In this document: positions 8,664-16,624 of the stretch, in pieces
How positions within the stretch are numbered: the first letter of the stretch is position 1
How the letters are laid out: each line of letters opens with the position of its first letter
Origin: Phocaeicola abscessus CCUG 55929
GTDB taxonomy: Bacteria > Bacteroidota > Bacteroidia > Bacteroidales > Bacteroidaceae
DNA: 64,000 nt
NCBI RefSeq assembly: GCF_000312445.1
Contig: NZ_HE997186.1
Span: 81,700-145,699, forward strand
Direction: 5' to 3'
Position numbers and translations under genes: made by a program
Notes under the pieces: generated by a model
What the model saw: the letters and a program-made list of their open reading frames with translations, nothing else
The model's database searches: none
Told to the model about the DNA's origin: nothing

Positions 8664-9755
8664 ATGAAAAAGAAAATTGCTCTTATTACAGGAATTACCG
8701 GTCAAGATGGATCATATCTCGCTGAACTCTTAATAGAAAAAGGTTATGAAGTACACGGCATGCTACGCCGTTCATCATCTTTCAATACAGGACGTATCGA
8801 ACACCTCTATCTTGATGAATGGGTACGAGACATGAAAAAAGCACGTCTGATAAATTTGCATTGGGCGGATATGACAGATTCTTCTTCACTGATCCGTATT
8901 ATCGGAGAAGTAAAACCGACCGAAATCTACAACTTAGCGGCTCAGAGCCATGTAAAGGTATCATTCGACGTGCCGGAATATACGGCAGACACCGATGCGA
9001 TTGGTGTTTTACGTTTGTTAGAAGCTGTACGTATCTGTGGTTTAGATAAAACTTGCCGTATCTATCAAGCTTCTACTTCCGAACTATACGGAGAAGTACA
9101 AGAGGTACCTCAAAAAGAAACCACACCTTTTTACCCTCGCTCACCGTACGGAGTAGCAAAACTATATGGATTTTGGATTATTCGCAACTATCGTGAAAGC
9201 TATAATATGTTCTGTTGCAACGGCATTCTCTTTAATCATGAAAGCGAACGCCGAGGCGAGACTTTTGTTACACGTAAAATTACATTGGCAGCTTGCCGCA
9301 TTGCTGCCGGCCATCAAGACAAGTTATATTTGGGTAACTTGAACTCATTACGCGACTGGGGATATGCAAAAGATTATGTAGAATGTATGTGGTTGATCCT
9401 TCAACAATCGAAACCGGATGATTTCGTTATTGCTACAGGAGAATATCATACAGTACGCGAATTCTGTACATTGGCATTCCACCACGTAGGTATCGAATTG
9501 GAATGGAAAGGGGAAGGCTTGCATGAACGAGGGATCGATAAAGATACAGGCAAGGTATTAGTAGAAGTTGATCCGAAATACTTCCGGCCAAGTGAAGTGG
9601 ATCAGTTGCTTGGCGATCCATCAAAGGCAAAAAAGACATTAGGATGGAACCCTCGAAAAACAAGTTTTGAGGAACTGATTAAAATAATGATTGAACATGA
9701 TAAAAAATTCGTACGGAAGCTATATCTAAATACTTCATTTAATGTGAATAATTAA
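8664..9755 (+). CDS. gmd: GDP-mannose 4,6-dehydratase
   Basis: This enzyme converts GDP-D-mannose to GDP-4-keto-6-deoxy-D-mannose, the first committed step toward GDP-L-fucose. The 363-residue sequence shows the NADP-binding [18 protein letters not shown], the substrate-binding [16 protein letters not shown], the catalytic [11 protein letters not shown] with the [10 protein letters not shown] Tyr-x3-Lys, and [15 protein letters not shown], all diagnostic of Gmd. Length is normal. The next gene starts five bases after its stop and supplies the following two steps. A TATCTTTA sequence at 8633, close to the -7 consensus, could give the pair its own promoter. Composition is AT-rich like the rest of the island. 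Confidence 0.98.
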   Translation: MKKKIALITGITGQDGSYLAELLIEKGYEVHGMLRRSSSFNTGRIEHLYLDEWVRDMKKARLINLHWADMTDSSSLIRIIGEVKPTEIYNLAAQSHVKVSFDVPEYTADTDAIGVLRLLEAVRICGLDKTCRIYQASTSELYGEVQEVPQKETTPFYPRSPYGVAKLYGFWIIRNYRESYNMFCCNGILFNHESERRGETFVTRKITLAACRIAAGHQDKLYLGNLNSLRDWGYAKDYVECMWLILQQSKPDDFVIATGEYHTVREFCTLAFHHVGIELEWKGEGLHERGIDKDTGKVLVEVDPKYFRPSEVDQLLGDPSKAKKTLGWNPRKTSFEELIKIMIEHDKKFVRKLYLNTSFNVNN

Positions 9756-9760
9756 TTACC

Positions 9761-10855
9761 ATGATTCTATCAAAGGAAAATAAAATATTCGTGGCAGGAC
9801 ATCATGGATTGGTAGGTTCTGCTATTTGGAATAACCTAAAAAACAGAGGTTATGAAAACCTTGTGGGACGTAGTCATAAAGAATTAGATCTCCTTGATTC
9901 TGTTGCTGTAAAGAAGTTCTTTGATGAAGAACGACCGGATGCTGTAGTATTAGCAGCTGCCCATGTCGGTGGAATTATGGCAAATCTAAATTATCGAGCA
10001 GATTTTATTTTTCAGAACTTACAGATTCAACAGAACGTGATTGGAGAAAGTTTTCATCATAATGTAAAAAAACTGTTATTCTTAGGGAGTACATGCATCT
10101 ATCCCCGCACGGCAGAACAACCCATGAAAGAGGAAGTTTTGTTGACCTCTGAATTAGAATATACCAATGAACCATATGCCATTGCAAAAATTGCCGGATT
10201 AAAAATGTGCGAGAGCTTTAACATCCAGTACGGCTGTAATTATATAGCTGTAATGCCTACTAATCTCTACGGACCTAATGATAACTTCCATTTGGAGAAT
10301 AGCCATGTTCTTCCAGCTATGATTAGAAAAATATACTTGGCAAAGTGTCTGAATGAGAACGACTGGGAAGCGGTACGAAAAGACCTTAATTTACGTCCTG
10401 TTGAAAAAGTGAATGGGAACAATACAAATGAGGAAATTCTATCTAAGTTAGCAAAATTCGGCATTACTCCACAACTCGTTACGCTATGGGGAACAGGAAA
10501 ACCTATGCGTGAGTTTCTATGGAGTGAAGAAATGGCAGATGCAAGCGTATATATATTGTTGAATGTAGATTTTAAAGATACCTATCTACCTGGAGACAAA
10601 GAGATCCGTAATTGTCATATTAATATTGGGACAGGAGAAGAAATATCTATCAGGGAAGTGGCAGAAAAAATTATTAAAGAAATAGACTTTAAAGGTGAGC
10701 TCCATTGGGATACATCAAAACCGGATGGAACACCACGTAAGCTGACGAATGTAACAAAACTGCATAACTTGGGATGGCATCACCGGATCAAAATCGACGA
10801 AGGTATTCACAAATTATACAAATGGTACAAACAAGGAATCTATATCAATCATTGA
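9761..10855 (+). CDS. fcl: GDP-L-fucose synthase
   Basis: This 364-residue NADPH-dependent epimerase/reductase turns the Gmd product into GDP-L-fucose. Diagnostic segments are KIFVAGHHGLVGSA at the N-terminus, AAAHVGGIMANLNYRADF, LGSTCIYPRTAEQPMKE, the catalytic EPYAIAKIAG (Tyr-x3-Lys), and LYGPNDNFHLENSHVLPAMIRK. Compared with the roughly 320-residue enterobacterial enzyme it has an insertion of about 40 residues after IRKIYLAKCLNENDW, common in Bacteroidetes homologues. It closes the AT-rich island: immediately downstream the composition rises. The product would feed a fucosyltransferase of the upstream group. Confidence 0.97.
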   Translation: MILSKENKIFVAGHHGLVGSAIWNNLKNRGYENLVGRSHKELDLLDSVAVKKFFDEERPDAVVLAAAHVGGIMANLNYRADFIFQNLQIQQNVIGESFHHNVKKLLFLGSTCIYPRTAEQPMKEEVLLTSELEYTNEPYAIAKIAGLKMCESFNIQYGCNYIAVMPTNLYGPNDNFHLENSHVLPAMIRKIYLAKCLNENDWEAVRKDLNLRPVEKVNGNNTNEEILSKLAKFGITPQLVTLWGTGKPMREFLWSEEMADASVYILLNVDFKDTYLPGDKEIRNCHINIGTGEEISIREVAEKIIKEIDFKGELHWDTSKPDGTPRKLTNVTKLHNLGWHHRIKIDEGIHKLYKWYKQGIYINH

Positions 10856-10962
10856 AGCTAACAGGAAGAGAGAGGTTTTCTTACCTGATCCCCACTGGTA
10901 TGTTTCTTGCTATTTTATTACCGTCTTTCAAAAAATAGAGAAAGTGAAAGGAGGATGACAAA

Positions 10963-11907
10963 GTGGCTTATATAGATTATTATAAAGTATTGGGCGTAGC
11001 ACAAAACGCTACACCGGAGGAAATAAAGAAAGCTTATCGTACCTTGGCGAGGAAGTATCATCCGGACTTGAATCCGAACGATCCTTCGGCGAAGGAAAAA
11101 TTCCAAGCGGTGAACGAAGCCCATGAAGTGTTGAGCGATCCGCAGAAACGGACCAAGTACGACAAATACGGAGAAGAATGGAAACATGCCGACGAATTCG
11201 AAAAGCAACGTACCCGAAGAGACGCCGGGTTCGGAGGTGGCGGGCAGCCCTTCGGTACGGAGGGCGGCACATATTGGTATGAGACGTCGAACGGAGAGAA
11301 TCCGTTCGAAGGCATTCATTTCGGTAACGACGGATTCTCCGACTTCTTCGAACAGCTCTTCGGCGGCGACAGGACAAAGACGACCGCGAGAAGGGGTCGG
11401 AAAGGACAGGATTATCAGGCGGAACTGTACATGAGCCTGAAAGAAGCTGCGACCACTCATAAACAAATATTGAATGTGAACGGAGAACAAATCCGCATTA
11501 CTATTCCTGCAGGCATGGCGAACGGGCAGGTGATCAAATTGCGCGGACACGGCGGCAAAGGAGTAAACGGAGGTGCGGATGGCGACTTGTACATCACCTT
11601 CGTCATTCCCGACGACCCGGTATTTAAACGGCAAGGCGATGACCTGTATACGTCGGTTGTTATTCCGTTGACGACGGCAGTCTTAGGCGGCGAAGTGACC
11701 GTCCCTACCCTGAACGGCGCTGTTCAGTTGAAAGTTCAACCGGGGACACAACCCGGTCAGAAAGTCCGATTGAAAGGACAAGGATTCCCGATCTACAAAG
11801 GGACAGGCAACGGAAACCTCATCGTGACTTATCGGGTAGAACTGCCGAAAACGTTGACACCCGAACAACGCACACTGTTCGAAAAACTTCGTTCGACAAA
11901 CAGTTGA
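10963..11907 (+). CDS. cbpA: CbpA-type DnaJ co-chaperone
   Basis: This 314-residue class B J-domain protein stimulates DnaK ATPase and binds unfolded substrates. The J domain covers about residues 4-70 with the essential HPD at 33-35, a glycine/phenylalanine-rich linker follows (about 85-135), and two beta-sandwich client domains with the [18 protein letters not shown] and [19 protein letters not shown] segments fill the rest. The CxxCxGxG zinc modules of true DnaJ are absent, which separates it from DnaJ. Translation starts at GTG (10963), preceded by a strong AGGAGG 9 bases upstream. The usual Bacteroidales partner, a MerR-like CbpM, does not follow. A hairpin repeat lies 39 bases after the stop. 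Confidence 0.93.
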   Translation: MAYIDYYKVLGVAQNATPEEIKKAYRTLARKYHPDLNPNDPSAKEKFQAVNEAHEVLSDPQKRTKYDKYGEEWKHADEFEKQRTRRDAGFGGGGQPFGTEGGTYWYETSNGENPFEGIHFGNDGFSDFFEQLFGGDRTKTTARRGRKGQDYQAELYMSLKEAATTHKQILNVNGEQIRITIPAGMANGQVIKLRGHGGKGVNGGADGDLYITFVIPDDPVFKRQGDDLYTSVVIPLTTAVLGGEVTVPTLNGAVQLKVQPGTQPGQKVRLKGQGFPIYKGTGNGNLIVTYRVELPKTLTPEQRTLFEKLRSTNS

Positions 11908-11946
11908 TCCGATGAAAGAAAAAGGAAAAAGTAAAGAACAGGCAAC

Positions 11947-11978
11947 GGCTGTGTCGAAACGAACGTTTTGGCGCAGCC
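11947..11978 (+). repeat. 3'-hairpin repeat, copy 1
   Basis: This is a 14-bp stem with a four-base loop (GAAC) that starts 39 bases after the cbpA stop. On the + strand RNA all 14 pairs form if three G-U wobbles are allowed. It is followed by GCTT rather than a long U-run. Two related elements sit at 19348 and 43499 in the same orientation relative to the preceding gene. It could be a terminator, a 3'-end stabiliser or a mobile palindromic repeat. The rest of the 11908-12213 gap shows only the nudC promoter. Confidence 0.65.
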
Positions 11979-12193
11979 GCTTCGGTTTGGAGGCTCTTTA
12001 CACCATAACGGAAAGAATCCAACGACTGGTACTCTCCGACACGCGTTGTGGAAGTGAAACCATAGTCAACAAGGTTTCACCGACCGTTACTCCGAACGAA
12101 CGGATGCTTTCGCTGCCCCGAATTCGTACAAATCATACCCTCCCGACGAGTCGATTATCTTACATTCCTTCTTTATGAATGAAATACATTTCA

Positions 12194-12201
12194 TAATTTT
12201 G
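12194..12201 (+). promoter_or_regulatory. -7 box of nudC promoter
   Basis: TAATTTTG fits the Bacteroidetes -7 consensus TAnnTTTG. A start about 6-7 bases downstream would leave a leader of only about 6 bases before the ATG. No good -33 TTTG is seen at the expected distance. Confidence 0.6.
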
Positions 12202-12213
12202 CAGTAAAATCGA

Positions 12214-12999
12214 ATGAGAATGGATGCGGGAAAAAGTTATTGGTTTGTCTTCTATAAAGACCGTCTTTTATTGGAATTGCACGACGGGAAATACTATGTT
12301 CCATGCACGAGTGCGCCTCCTGTGCCCGTGCCAGCAGGTTCGACCGTCCAAACCATCGGGATATGGAACGATTACGAGTGCAGAACATATAACGTCTATA
12401 CACCCGTCAACGGGGCGGAGGCGCCGCAACGAATCATGGAGGGACTGCGTGCGACCTACGATCTCTTGCCGCTGAGAGCTTACAAATGGGCGGGAAAAGC
12501 CTCGCAAATCCTCAACTGGGATGCAAATACACAGTATTGTCCGCATTGCGGAGAGCCGACGCATCAAATCTCGCCCATCGGTAAAAAATGCCCCGTTTGC
12601 CGGCAAGAGTTCTATCCTGTCATTTCGCCGGCGATGATCGTCCGCATCACCCGCGAGGATCAGATCCTGTTGGTCCACGCCCGTAACTTTAAAAGCGATT
12701 ATTATGGCCTGATTGCGGGATTTTTGGAACCGGGCGAAAGTTTGGAGGAATGCGTATACCGCGAAGTGATGGAAGAAACGCGGTTAAGAATCAAGAATCT
12801 GAAATACTTCGGCAGTCAAACCTGGCCTTATCCGAGCGGTATCATGATAGGCTATACGGCAGAATACGACAGCGGCGAATTGATGCTGCAAAACACGGAA
12901 TTGAGCAAGGGCGGCTGGTTCAATCGGGATCAATTGCCGGCGATTCCCCAAAAATTGAGTTTAGCAAGGAAACTGATCGACAATTGGTTGGAGGGTTAA
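12214..12999 (+). CDS. nudC: NAD(+)/NADH pyrophosphatase NudC
   Basis: This 261-residue Nudix hydrolase cleaves NAD(H) to NMN(H) and AMP and in E. coli also removes NAD caps from RNA. The zinc ribbon is CPHC (109, 112) plus CPVC (126, 129). The Nudix box runs from G169 through E175 to RE-VMEE (183-188). The family-specific SQPWPFPxS motif appears as SQTWPYPSG at 201-209. The conserved glycine after the EE pair is Arg190 here (EETRL), a departure from the G-x5-E-x7-REUxEExGU consensus. The 16-base gap to the next gene suggests co-transcription with the transporter. Family assignment is secure through the zinc ribbon plus SQxWPYP. Confidence 0.95.
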   Translation: MRMDAGKSYWFVFYKDRLLLELHDGKYYVPCTSAPPVPVPAGSTVQTIGIWNDYECRTYNVYTPVNGAEAPQRIMEGLRATYDLLPLRAYKWAGKASQILNWDANTQYCPHCGEPTHQISPIGKKCPVCRQEFYPVISPAMIVRITREDQILLVHARNFKSDYYGLIAGFLEPGESLEECVYREVMEETRLRIKNLKYFGSQTWPYPSGIMIGYTAEYDSGELMLQNTELSKGGWFNRDQLPAIPQKLSLARKLIDNWLEG

Positions 13000-13014
13000 C
13001 GGATAAACAAAAAC

Positions 13015-14676
13015 ATGGAATGGTTCAATAGTCTATTTGTCGAACATACTCCGCTACAGGCGATTGTCATCCTGTCCATCATCATTGCCGGCGGATTGTA
13101 TCTGGGGAAGATAAAAGTCTACGGCGTATCGCTCGGCGTAACTTTCGTCTTCTTCATGGGTATCCTGATGGGGCACTTTGGCCTTTCTATCGACCGCCAA
13201 ATGCTGGTTTATGCGGAAGATTTCGGGTTAGTTCTTTTCGTATACGAGTTGGGATTGCAGGTAGGGCCGGGCTTCTTCTCCTCTTTCAAGAAAGGAGGCT
13301 TGAGGTTGAACATGTTGAGCATAAGCCTCGTCTTCTTAGGAACCGCCCTTGCCATCGCATTGAGCTACCTTATCCACATCCCCATGAGCGAGATGGTAGG
13401 CATCCTTTGCGGCGCCACCACGAATACGCCTGCCTTAGGCGCCGCTCAACAAACGTTGGCACAGATGAATATGGATAGCGTCAATGCTGCGTTGAGCTGT
13501 GCAGTGAGCTATCCCTTAGGCGTGATAGGCGTGATCCTGGCCATGATCGTGATCCGCAAATTATTTGTCCGCCCTGTCGATATAGCGTCGATGGATCAGG
13601 AAGAGCAAAACGAAACCTTCATCGCCACCTTCCGCGTGCACAATCCGGCCGTCTTCGACAAGAGCATCAAAGAAGTGGCGCAGATCAGCGGACGACACTT
13701 TGTCATCTCCCGGCTCTGGCGTAACGGAAAAGTCACAATACCTCACTCGGATATGAAATTGGAATGCGACGACCGTTTGCTGGTCGTCACTACGCCGGAA
13801 GATATTTCGAACCTGACATTGACTTTCGGAATGGAAGAGACGGAGAATTGGAACAAAAAGGACATTGACTGGAACGCGATCGACAGCCAACTGATCTCTA
13901 AGCATATCGTGATCAGCAAACCGGAAATCAACGGGAAGAAGCTCGGCACACTGAAGCTGCGCAACAATTACGATATCAATATCACCCGCGTGATGCGAAG
14001 CGGGATCCAGTTGTTGGCCACTCCGGGATTGATTCTGCAATTAGGCGACCGATTGACCGTAGTGGGCGAACGACAAGCCGTCGAAAATGTCGAAAAAGTA
14101 TTAGGAAACAAAGTCCGTCCGTTGAAAGATCCTAACTTGGCCATCGTTTTTATCGGCATCATACTCGGATTAATAATAGGCACCATCCCCGTAGCCATCC
14201 CGGGTATCAGTCAGCCAGTGAAGTTAGGTTTGGCAGGCGGCCCTATCGTCGTGGGCATACTTATCGGACGCTTCGGCCCGCGCTTCCATCTGATTACTTA
14301 TACCACCCGCAGCGCCAACCTCATGTTACGCGGCTTAGGCATTGCCCTCTATTTGGCATGCTTGGGATTAGATTCGGGCGCTCACTTCTTCGAGACCGTT
14401 ATCCGACCGGAAGGAGCGATCTGGATAGGAGCCGGTTTCCTTATAACCGTCCTTCCGGTCGTCATAATGGGCATCGTTTCCTTACGAATAAGTCGAATAG
14501 ACTTCGGAAACACATGCGGGATGCTGTGCGGAGGTATGGCCAACCCTATGGCGCTGGGATATGCCCATGACATTATTCCCAGCGACAGCCCTGCGGTAAG
14601 CTACGCCACGGTTTATCCTCTTTCCATGTTCGCCCGCGTCATCATCGCCCAACTGTTGGTCATGATCTTCGCCTAA
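13015..14676 (+). CDS. YidE/YbjL-type AAE transporter with two TrkA-C domains
   Basis: This 553-residue inner-membrane protein has the layout of the aspartate:alanine exchanger family. About five to six transmembrane helices (residues 14-180) are followed by two cytoplasmic RCK_C/TrkA-C domains (about 205-275 and 290-365) and a second membrane block. The two halves carry the inverted-repeat motifs GATTNTPALGAAQQ (133-146) and GGMANPMALGYA near the C-terminus, which probably form the substrate site. Characterised relatives exchange aspartate and alanine, but most members, including YidE, have no proven substrate. It ends 115 bases before the convergent polysaccharide locus; I see no clear terminator in that gap. 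Confidence 0.88.
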   Translation: MEWFNSLFVEHTPLQAIVILSIIIAGGLYLGKIKVYGVSLGVTFVFFMGILMGHFGLSIDRQMLVYAEDFGLVLFVYELGLQVGPGFFSSFKKGGLRLNMLSISLVFLGTALAIALSYLIHIPMSEMVGILCGATTNTPALGAAQQTLAQMNMDSVNAALSCAVSYPLGVIGVILAMIVIRKLFVRPVDIASMDQEEQNETFIATFRVHNPAVFDKSIKEVAQISGRHFVISRLWRNGKVTIPHSDMKLECDDRLLVVTTPEDISNLTLTFGMEETENWNKKDIDWNAIDSQLISKHIVISKPEINGKKLGTLKLRNNYDINITRVMRSGIQLLATPGLILQLGDRLTVVGERQAVENVEKVLGNKVRPLKDPNLAIVFIGIILGLIIGTIPVAIPGISQPVKLGLAGGPIVVGILIGRFGPRFHLITYTTRSANLMLRGLGIALYLACLGLDSGAHFFETVIRPEGAIWIGAGFLITVLPVVIMGIVSLRISRIDFGNTCGMLCGGMANPMALGYAHDIIPSDSPAVSYATVYPLSMFARVIIAQLLVMIFA

Positions 14677-14791
14677 GAAATTACAACGATCCTGTCCTGA
14701 GCCCTGAAGAGTGCTCACAGATCCCCGCTCCCGTAAACTCCTATTTTGATACAGCAGCAGGAAAATTCGGAGGCGAAGTTGGACGGGCGAG

Positions 14792-16606
14792 TCAATGTTT
14801 TCCGGTTTCCCGTTCTTCCCATCCGCTCTTACCTTCATCCATAAACACTTCGATAAGTGACTTCGACACCCGTTCGTCCACTTCTTCCACCAATTGGAGT
14901 CGCAGCGGGTTTTTCAATCGTTTCTCCCACTCGAACACCGGTTCGTAAGGCCGGCCCTTATCCGTTTCATAAACGAGGTAGGCCCATTTTTCGGTAAACA
15001 TGCTCCCTTTCATAGCTGGAATCACCTGCTGCATGTTGGAGGCGAGGAAACTCAACGACAAGGCGCGCGCCCAATAGATCCACGGACCACCGGTAATGTA
15101 GCAATAGGGATTCAGCAGCCGATCCCGGTATTCCAAACCCGTATTGGCATACCCCAGATTGATACCGGCAAAACCGATTCCCGTCTTGTCGTTGTAAAAG
15201 GTGATCCATGGAACGTCGGCTTCCATTTTCAGATCGGTCAGATCGGGCATGTCAGCCACCTGGTAGGTAACGACTTCCCCCTTCACGATATCGTACCATG
15301 CGGCATGCGTCATCAACTCGCGCTTAAGGCATATTTCCGCATTCCGCAACGCGAGACATTGCACCGTTTTGTTAATGCGCATGCTGGTGGTACTGACGAA
15401 ATACGGTACTTCCGGATAAAAGTCGTAGCGCACGGAGGCATCCACTTCGGGCATTCCACGCAAAGCACCCCAAAATTCGGCGGTAGCCAATACGGGGCCC
15501 GAAATAGCGTGCATGCGTTGATCGTGTTTCCAATCGGCCGTATGCGTCCACGGGCGAGGAGGCACGTAAATTCCCGGATTCCAGTGGATAGCACCGTTAG
15601 TCTCCATACGGTGATACAAAGGCTGCTCCGGCCGACTTTTCAGGGTAAGCTGATCCAAATGTCCAGAATTGGGATGAAGGACGGCATTCATACAGCGGTT
15701 GTCGATCACCAAACCGGGAAGCTCGCCCTGCACCTGCAAATCGGAACGATAGGTTTTCGCCATCGCCTTCTCGTTGTGGTAATAAATCAGAAAGACCCGA
15801 CTCGACAGGGCCGGCACATCGGCCAGAAAAGCCAATTTACACGTGACGGTCGGCATCCAAAGCGGAATCGTCCGGAGGGGCATTCCTTCGGAGGTCGGCG
15901 ACAAATCGTCCGCTACGGAATATTTTTGAATGTCGAAGACCTGACTCGTCACTTCCGACAGGCTGTAATCTTCGGGATTTACAGCCACCACGCGCAACTC
16001 CCGTTTCAAATCGTCGACTTCATCGGGATAGAACGGGAGCAAGACCTCCACCGGTTCGTGTTTCCGATCGATCCCCGCTGTCTCCGTGAGGACGACCGAT
16101 TTGTACTGCTTCCAAGCCGGATCGAATACTTCCACCTCTCTGGAAGCGACCAAGACGGCGGAAGCAGCGATCCACCGGTCGTCGGTCGACGGCTTGGCCG
16201 ACTTCTTCAGCCGTACGGAGATTTTAACGTCGTACTTCGCGCCTGGCTGCCACTTCAACCACCCCGTGATAAAGGGTGTTGTGTAGAGGGTATTGTCATG
16301 AGAAAGGGCATATCCCGAAGGGGGACGGTTGATGAAATTGGGTTTGGAAAGATCGGTCGACACATCGTCTTTATATACGTTGACGAATCGCAACTCCTTC
16401 CCGTTTACCGATACATGGACTTCGATGATCGACGGTTCGGGCAATTCCAAAGCGGCTTTGAAATGATAAAAGGGTATGGCCGGAACCGGACATCCCAACT
16501 CGACATGCGCAATCCGCAACGACGGCACATCGCTCTTCGCATGAATGCTCGCCAATCTCAAGAACCCACAGCACATCACTATTAAACAGACATACATTTT
16601 AGACAT
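14792..16606 (-). CDS. Secreted protein of polysaccharide locus, unknown family
   Basis: I do not recognise the family of this 604-residue protein. It has a signal peptide (hydrophobic from VCLIVMCCGFL, probable cleavage after SIHA) and no further membrane segment, so it is periplasmic or surface-exposed. The first 250 residues look like tandem beta-sandwich modules. From about residue 290 (LPGLVIDNRCMNAVLHPNSGHLDQL) a catalytic-module-like region rich in Trp, His and acidic residues begins, including WNPGIYVPPRPWTHTADWKHD, AAWYDIVKGEV and ITFYNDKTGIGFAGINLGY. The 'I-DN..M.A.L.P.SG..D.L' segment recalls the C-terminal sandwich of GH38-like enzymes, but no catalytic motif of a known class is evident. 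It is the last gene of the sigma/FecR/SusC/SusD operon, 18 bases after the preceding gene. Confidence 0.7.
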   Translation of the reverse strand: MSKMYVCLIVMCCGFLRLASIHAKSDVPSLRIAHVELGCPVPAIPFYHFKAALELPEPSIIEVHVSVNGKELRFVNVYKDDVSTDLSKPNFINRPPSGYALSHDNTLYTTPFITGWLKWQPGAKYDVKISVRLKKSAKPSTDDRWIAASAVLVASREVEVFDPAWKQYKSVVLTETAGIDRKHEPVEVLLPFYPDEVDDLKRELRVVAVNPEDYSLSEVTSQVFDIQKYSVADDLSPTSEGMPLRTIPLWMPTVTCKLAFLADVPALSSRVFLIYYHNEKAMAKTYRSDLQVQGELPGLVIDNRCMNAVLHPNSGHLDQLTLKSRPEQPLYHRMETNGAIHWNPGIYVPPRPWTHTADWKHDQRMHAISGPVLATAEFWGALRGMPEVDASVRYDFYPEVPYFVSTTSMRINKTVQCLALRNAEICLKRELMTHAAWYDIVKGEVVTYQVADMPDLTDLKMEADVPWITFYNDKTGIGFAGINLGYANTGLEYRDRLLNPYCYITGGPWIYWARALSLSFLASNMQQVIPAMKGSMFTEKWAYLVYETDKGRPYEPVFEWEKRLKNPLRLQLVEEVDERVSKSLIEVFMDEGKSGWEERETGKH

Positions 16607-16624
16607 ATCTTACATTTTTTACGT

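Noticed and set aside
11912-12178. 88-codon frame after cbpA
   Set aside because: It has no Shine-Dalgarno sequence, no recognisable product, and contains the hairpin repeat; its composition looks like untranslated DNA.
14894-16585. 563-codon open frame on the + strand opposite the 604-residue gene
   Set aside because: It is fully antisense to a gene with a signal peptide and operon context, and its translation is Arg/His/Gln-rich without domains; a codon-bias shadow.
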